A stretch of DNA of 8,351 bases, taken from the NCBI GenBank assembly GCA_020025965.1, contig JAHHRG010000072.1:1-8351 (forward strand). Reading direction: 5' to 3'. This document shows positions 5,982-8,351 of this stretch, in pieces. Numbering within the stretch: the first letter of the stretch is position 1; each line of letters opens with the position of its first letter. Below the pieces are notes generated by a model. The model worked only from the letters and a program-made list of their open reading frames with translations. It ran no database searches and was not told the origin of the DNA. The DNA comes from Sutterella sp. GTDB taxonomy: Bacteria; Pseudomonadota; Gammaproteobacteria; Burkholderiales; Burkholderiaceae_F. Both the position numbers and the translations under genes were made by a program.

Positions 5982-8342
5982 TTAGAGGGTGATCTCTTTA
6001 GAGAATTTCTTGGATTGAGGTTTGCTGACCGATTTGAAAATTTGGGGCTCTTGACGAACAGGCATTGCCATTATGGTTGTTTGAGCGACACTTTCCTTTT
6101 CGATAAATTCGCCGACGGGAGCATTTTTGGCATCGCTGTATTCGGTGACAGTGATTTCCTCATAGTGAAGAGTTCCCCAAGCCCCTTGGGCATCTTGTCC
6201 TGCCCAGAAGAATCCGAAAGGACCGACACCCGGAGCACGGTAACGTCCCAATTTGGAGTCTTTCCAGCCTAAGGGGTAGTTCTCGAAGTAATCGAAGATC
6301 AACATATCGGGCAGTTCCATGATACTGCGAGCCTGATGCAGCAGACCGTAGTAGTGAGTGGTTTCGGCGTTCTTGGGAGTCAGTTCGAATACGAATACGG
6401 TAGGCTCGCTGGCGTAATCTCCGTAAACATCAGGATGGAGGGCTGCCAGTTCGGAACCGCGGTAGAAGCCCCATTTGGCATCGACATCCACGTTGTAGTT
6501 TCGGGGAAGTTCCTTGGTCTTGAGACGATAACTGAAGTATTCCGACTGAGCCTTTCCGTTGGCGTAAGCGAAGCCGAATACGACGTGCTCGGTGCCGGGA
6601 GTGGCGTTGGTTTTGATGGTTTCGGGGCCTACGGTAGTGGGTAAATTGACTCCGTTGGCATGAATCAGAGCTTCGAGGAAGGCGTTCCAATCACCGTGAT
6701 ACTGATCGAAGTTTTCGGCGGTTGTAAGTCCGGTGTAGTACCAAGTTTCATCGTCTGAAGGAATGACATTCACTTCGATGGTGCGCGTGCCGAGTTCGAC
6801 AACCTCAAAGTCGAGTTTGAAGTCTTCGGTCGGCGTATATTCGGTTGTAGAGAAGTCTTTGACGGCAACTTCGGTGGTGCGATGACCATAGTTGTCAAAA
6901 CCGAATATAATCATTGTGTAGGCTTTGCTGGGTTGCAGATTCCAACCCTCGCCTTTACCGAGTTGAGTGGTCAGTTCGCCGCGGTGAATCCAATGGTTGG
7001 TCTCCCAGTCGAGTATGGTACCTTCCTCGTCGAAGTGCCCGAGGTCGATACGTTGCAAAAGACGTTCGGCACAGGTGCTTGCACCATATTTGCCGACCAT
7101 ATGACCGGGATAAAGACCGATGAAGTACTTGGTGTCGTTATTGGTGGGAGTAACCGTGAAATCGACATCCTGCGAAGAGATTTTGTTTAGACGAATGTCG
7201 AATTTGCAATCATCCAAGATGGGAATTTCGTTCGTTTTGATGGTTTCCTTCTGTATCTTGGTGTTGATGTGGTAGTTGGAATCGGTGCCGAATAACCATA
7301 CATAATATTCGGTTCCGCCCCATACACGCAGACCACCCATCATCTGTTCCAGAGTAAGGGTCTGTTCGCCGACAAACATTACGGGTTTTGCCTGTGCGAT
7401 GTTTTCGCGGATGAATTTTTCATACGATTCGTCTGTCCACTCGTCCATTGAATATACGTAGGAATTCATAGGTGCATAAGTCCAAGGAATTTCGGGGTCA
7501 CTGGGCGTGATGGTTACCGATACGTTATAGACATTGTTATCGGGATAGGGAGCGACATTTTCTTGATGGTAGGTTAGTTTGAATGTGCAGTTCGAATCCT
7601 GAACTTTGGTCGTTGAGAATTGAACTTTATAGAGACGGCTGAGTATTTCGCCTTCGTAAGATACGCCATATACATAGCCGTAGTATTCGGTTTCAGGGTT
7701 AAGGTCGTTCACTGTGCGGGTTGATTCGCCCATTACGGTGAATTGTTTCAGTGCATCTTGAAGAGTGGCACCTTGAGATTCTGCGAGTTCTTTCCAGAAC
7801 TGGATGTCTTCGGCGATAAATTCTTCATCGGAAGCGCAACGATCAATGGCTGCTTTATTGATGAAGGCTACCATATAAGGTACATCGGGTTCCGAGGGGA
7901 TGATCTTCATTTCGCAACCTATGGATGAAATGCTTTCGGGAATGATGGTTACTTTGAACGTGAGTTTGTCCTGAGTCTGAAGCAATTTTACTTCTACGGG
8001 AGAGGCTGTCGCATAAGAAAGAGTGAGTTTGCCTTCACGGGCTTTGGCTCCCTCCAGTGCTTCGTATTTGAATTTGATGGTGTTCGATCCTTCGTTGCGG
8101 ATTTCGGAAATCCAAGAATCATCGGATTCTGCCAAGATCTCTTCTCCTTTGACAGGGTTTTCGATCGAATAGGTCAGCGAGTATTCTCCGCCGTCTCCTA
8201 CCAAATTGAGGGTAGTCTCGGTTTGGATGGATGGCTCCTGACCGGGTTGGGGTGTGGGCGTGTCCGTGTCGTCGTCGCTACAACCTGTTGTCATCGTCAG
8301 CAGGGCTGTGCAGACCAACATCATAGTGAAAAACTTTTTCAT
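5982..8342 (-). CDS. Surface lipoprotein with one BACON-like and five FN3-like repeat domains
   Basis: This is a 786-residue predicted surface lipoprotein of unknown ligand. Its signal peptide ends at TTG-C21 and is followed by SDDDTDTPTP, an acidic surface-export tract and a Pro/Thr linker. Residues 40-124 form an Ig/BACON-like domain whose YSIENPVKG...DDSWI and REGKLTLSYATASP segments match the first domain of both downstream proteins. Five tandem domains follow at about 126-246, 252-370, 379-501, 507-611 and 615-735. Each has a V.(I/V)(I/T)PS strand, a variable helical insert, and a C-terminal half like LNPETEYYGYVYG...FSTT, resembling fibronectin type III folds. A 50-residue tail ends in KPQSKKFSKEITL. 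It shows no EF-hand, LRR or catalytic motif, and the tail does not resemble a type IX sorting domain to me. The start at 8342 is the one that gives a signal peptide; only 9 bases lie upstream, so its promoter cannot be seen. It is the first gene of the visible cluster. Confidence 0.92.
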   Translation of the reverse strand: MKKFFTMMLVCTALLTMTTGCSDDDTDTPTPQPGQEPSIQTETTLNLVGDGGEYSLTYSIENPVKGEEILAESDDSWISEIRNEGSNTIKFKYEALEGAKAREGKLTLSYATASPVEVKLLQTQDKLTFKVTIIPESISSIGCEMKIIPSEPDVPYMVAFINKAAIDRCASDEEFIAEDIQFWKELAESQGATLQDALKQFTVMGESTRTVNDLNPETEYYGYVYGVSYEGEILSRLYKVQFSTTKVQDSNCTFKLTYHQENVAPYPDNNVYNVSVTITPSDPEIPWTYAPMNSYVYSMDEWTDESYEKFIRENIAQAKPVMFVGEQTLTLEQMMGGLRVWGGTEYYVWLFGTDSNYHINTKIQKETIKTNEIPILDDCKFDIRLNKISSQDVDFTVTPTNNDTKYFIGLYPGHMVGKYGASTCAERLLQRIDLGHFDEEGTILDWETNHWIHRGELTTQLGKGEGWNLQPSKAYTMIIFGFDNYGHRTTEVAVKDFSTTEYTPTEDFKLDFEVVELGTRTIEVNVIPSDDETWYYTGLTTAENFDQYHGDWNAFLEALIHANGVNLPTTVGPETIKTNATPGTEHVVFGFAYANGKAQSEYFSYRLKTKELPRNYNVDVDAKWGFYRGSELAALHPDVYGDYASEPTVFVFELTPKNAETTHYYGLLHQARSIMELPDMLIFDYFENYPLGWKDSKLGRYRAPGVGPFGFFWAGQDAQGAWGTLHYEEITVTEYSDAKNAPVGEFIEKESVAQTTIMAMPVRQEPQIFKSVSKPQSKKFSKEITL
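6138..7967 (-). repeat. Five tandem FN3-like domains
   Basis: The five domains lie at 7605-7967, 7233-7589, 6840-7208, 6510-6824 and 6138-6500. Shared anchors are IIPSEPDVPY, ITPSDPEIPW, VTPTNNDTKY, VIPSDDETWY and LTPKNAETTHY near the start, and YYGYVYG, YYVWLFG, YTMIIFG, HVVFGFA and PFGFFWAG in the second half. Most close with FSTT- or TIKT-like ends. The stretch between the anchors varies in sequence and length and is partly helical. The fifth copy is the most diverged, with about 20 extra residues before its PK anchor. The copies are too diverged for recent expansion. Confidence 0.75.
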
Positions 8343-8351
8343 AACATTGAT

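Overview
The window looks like a piece of a Bacteroidota (probably Bacteroidales, gut-type) chromosome. All three large genes encode lipoproteins with BACON-type Ig-like domains. Two of them carry the acidic SDDD tract directly after the lipid-anchored cysteine that marks surface-exported lipoproteins in this phylum, and no start has a Shine-Dalgarno sequence in front of it. An Alistipes/Rikenellaceae-like host is possible but cannot be shown from this sequence.

Layout: three genes lie head to tail on the minus strand and fill almost the whole window, so transcription runs from right to left. Gene A (5982-8342) is a 786-residue lipoprotein with one N-terminal BACON-like domain, five tandem FN3-like domains of about 105-123 residues and a basic tail. 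After a 121-bp gap with a GC-rich hairpin comes gene B (3587-5860), a 757-residue lipoprotein with three Ig/BACON-like domains and two EF-hand-plus-LRR modules. After a 141-bp gap comes gene C (158-3445), 1095 residues, with the same N-terminal third as gene B and three EF-hand-plus-LRR modules. A strong 18-bp hairpin terminator (89-129) closes the cluster. The first 69 bases on the plus strand may be the tail of a convergent gene.

How the genes fit together: the first Ig-like domain is recognisably the same in all three proteins, and genes B and C are clear paralogues that differ in the number of EF-hand/LRR modules. The simplest reading is a co-transcribed set of surface-exposed, calcium-stabilised binding or adhesion proteins that grew by gene duplication and module gain or loss. 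Their ligand cannot be read from the sequence. No enzyme active site, SusC/SusD pair, transposase, tRNA, rRNA or CRISPR array was seen. The transcription start lies upstream of gene A, outside the window, or in gaps where no promoter matching the Bacteroidales consensus could be recognised.
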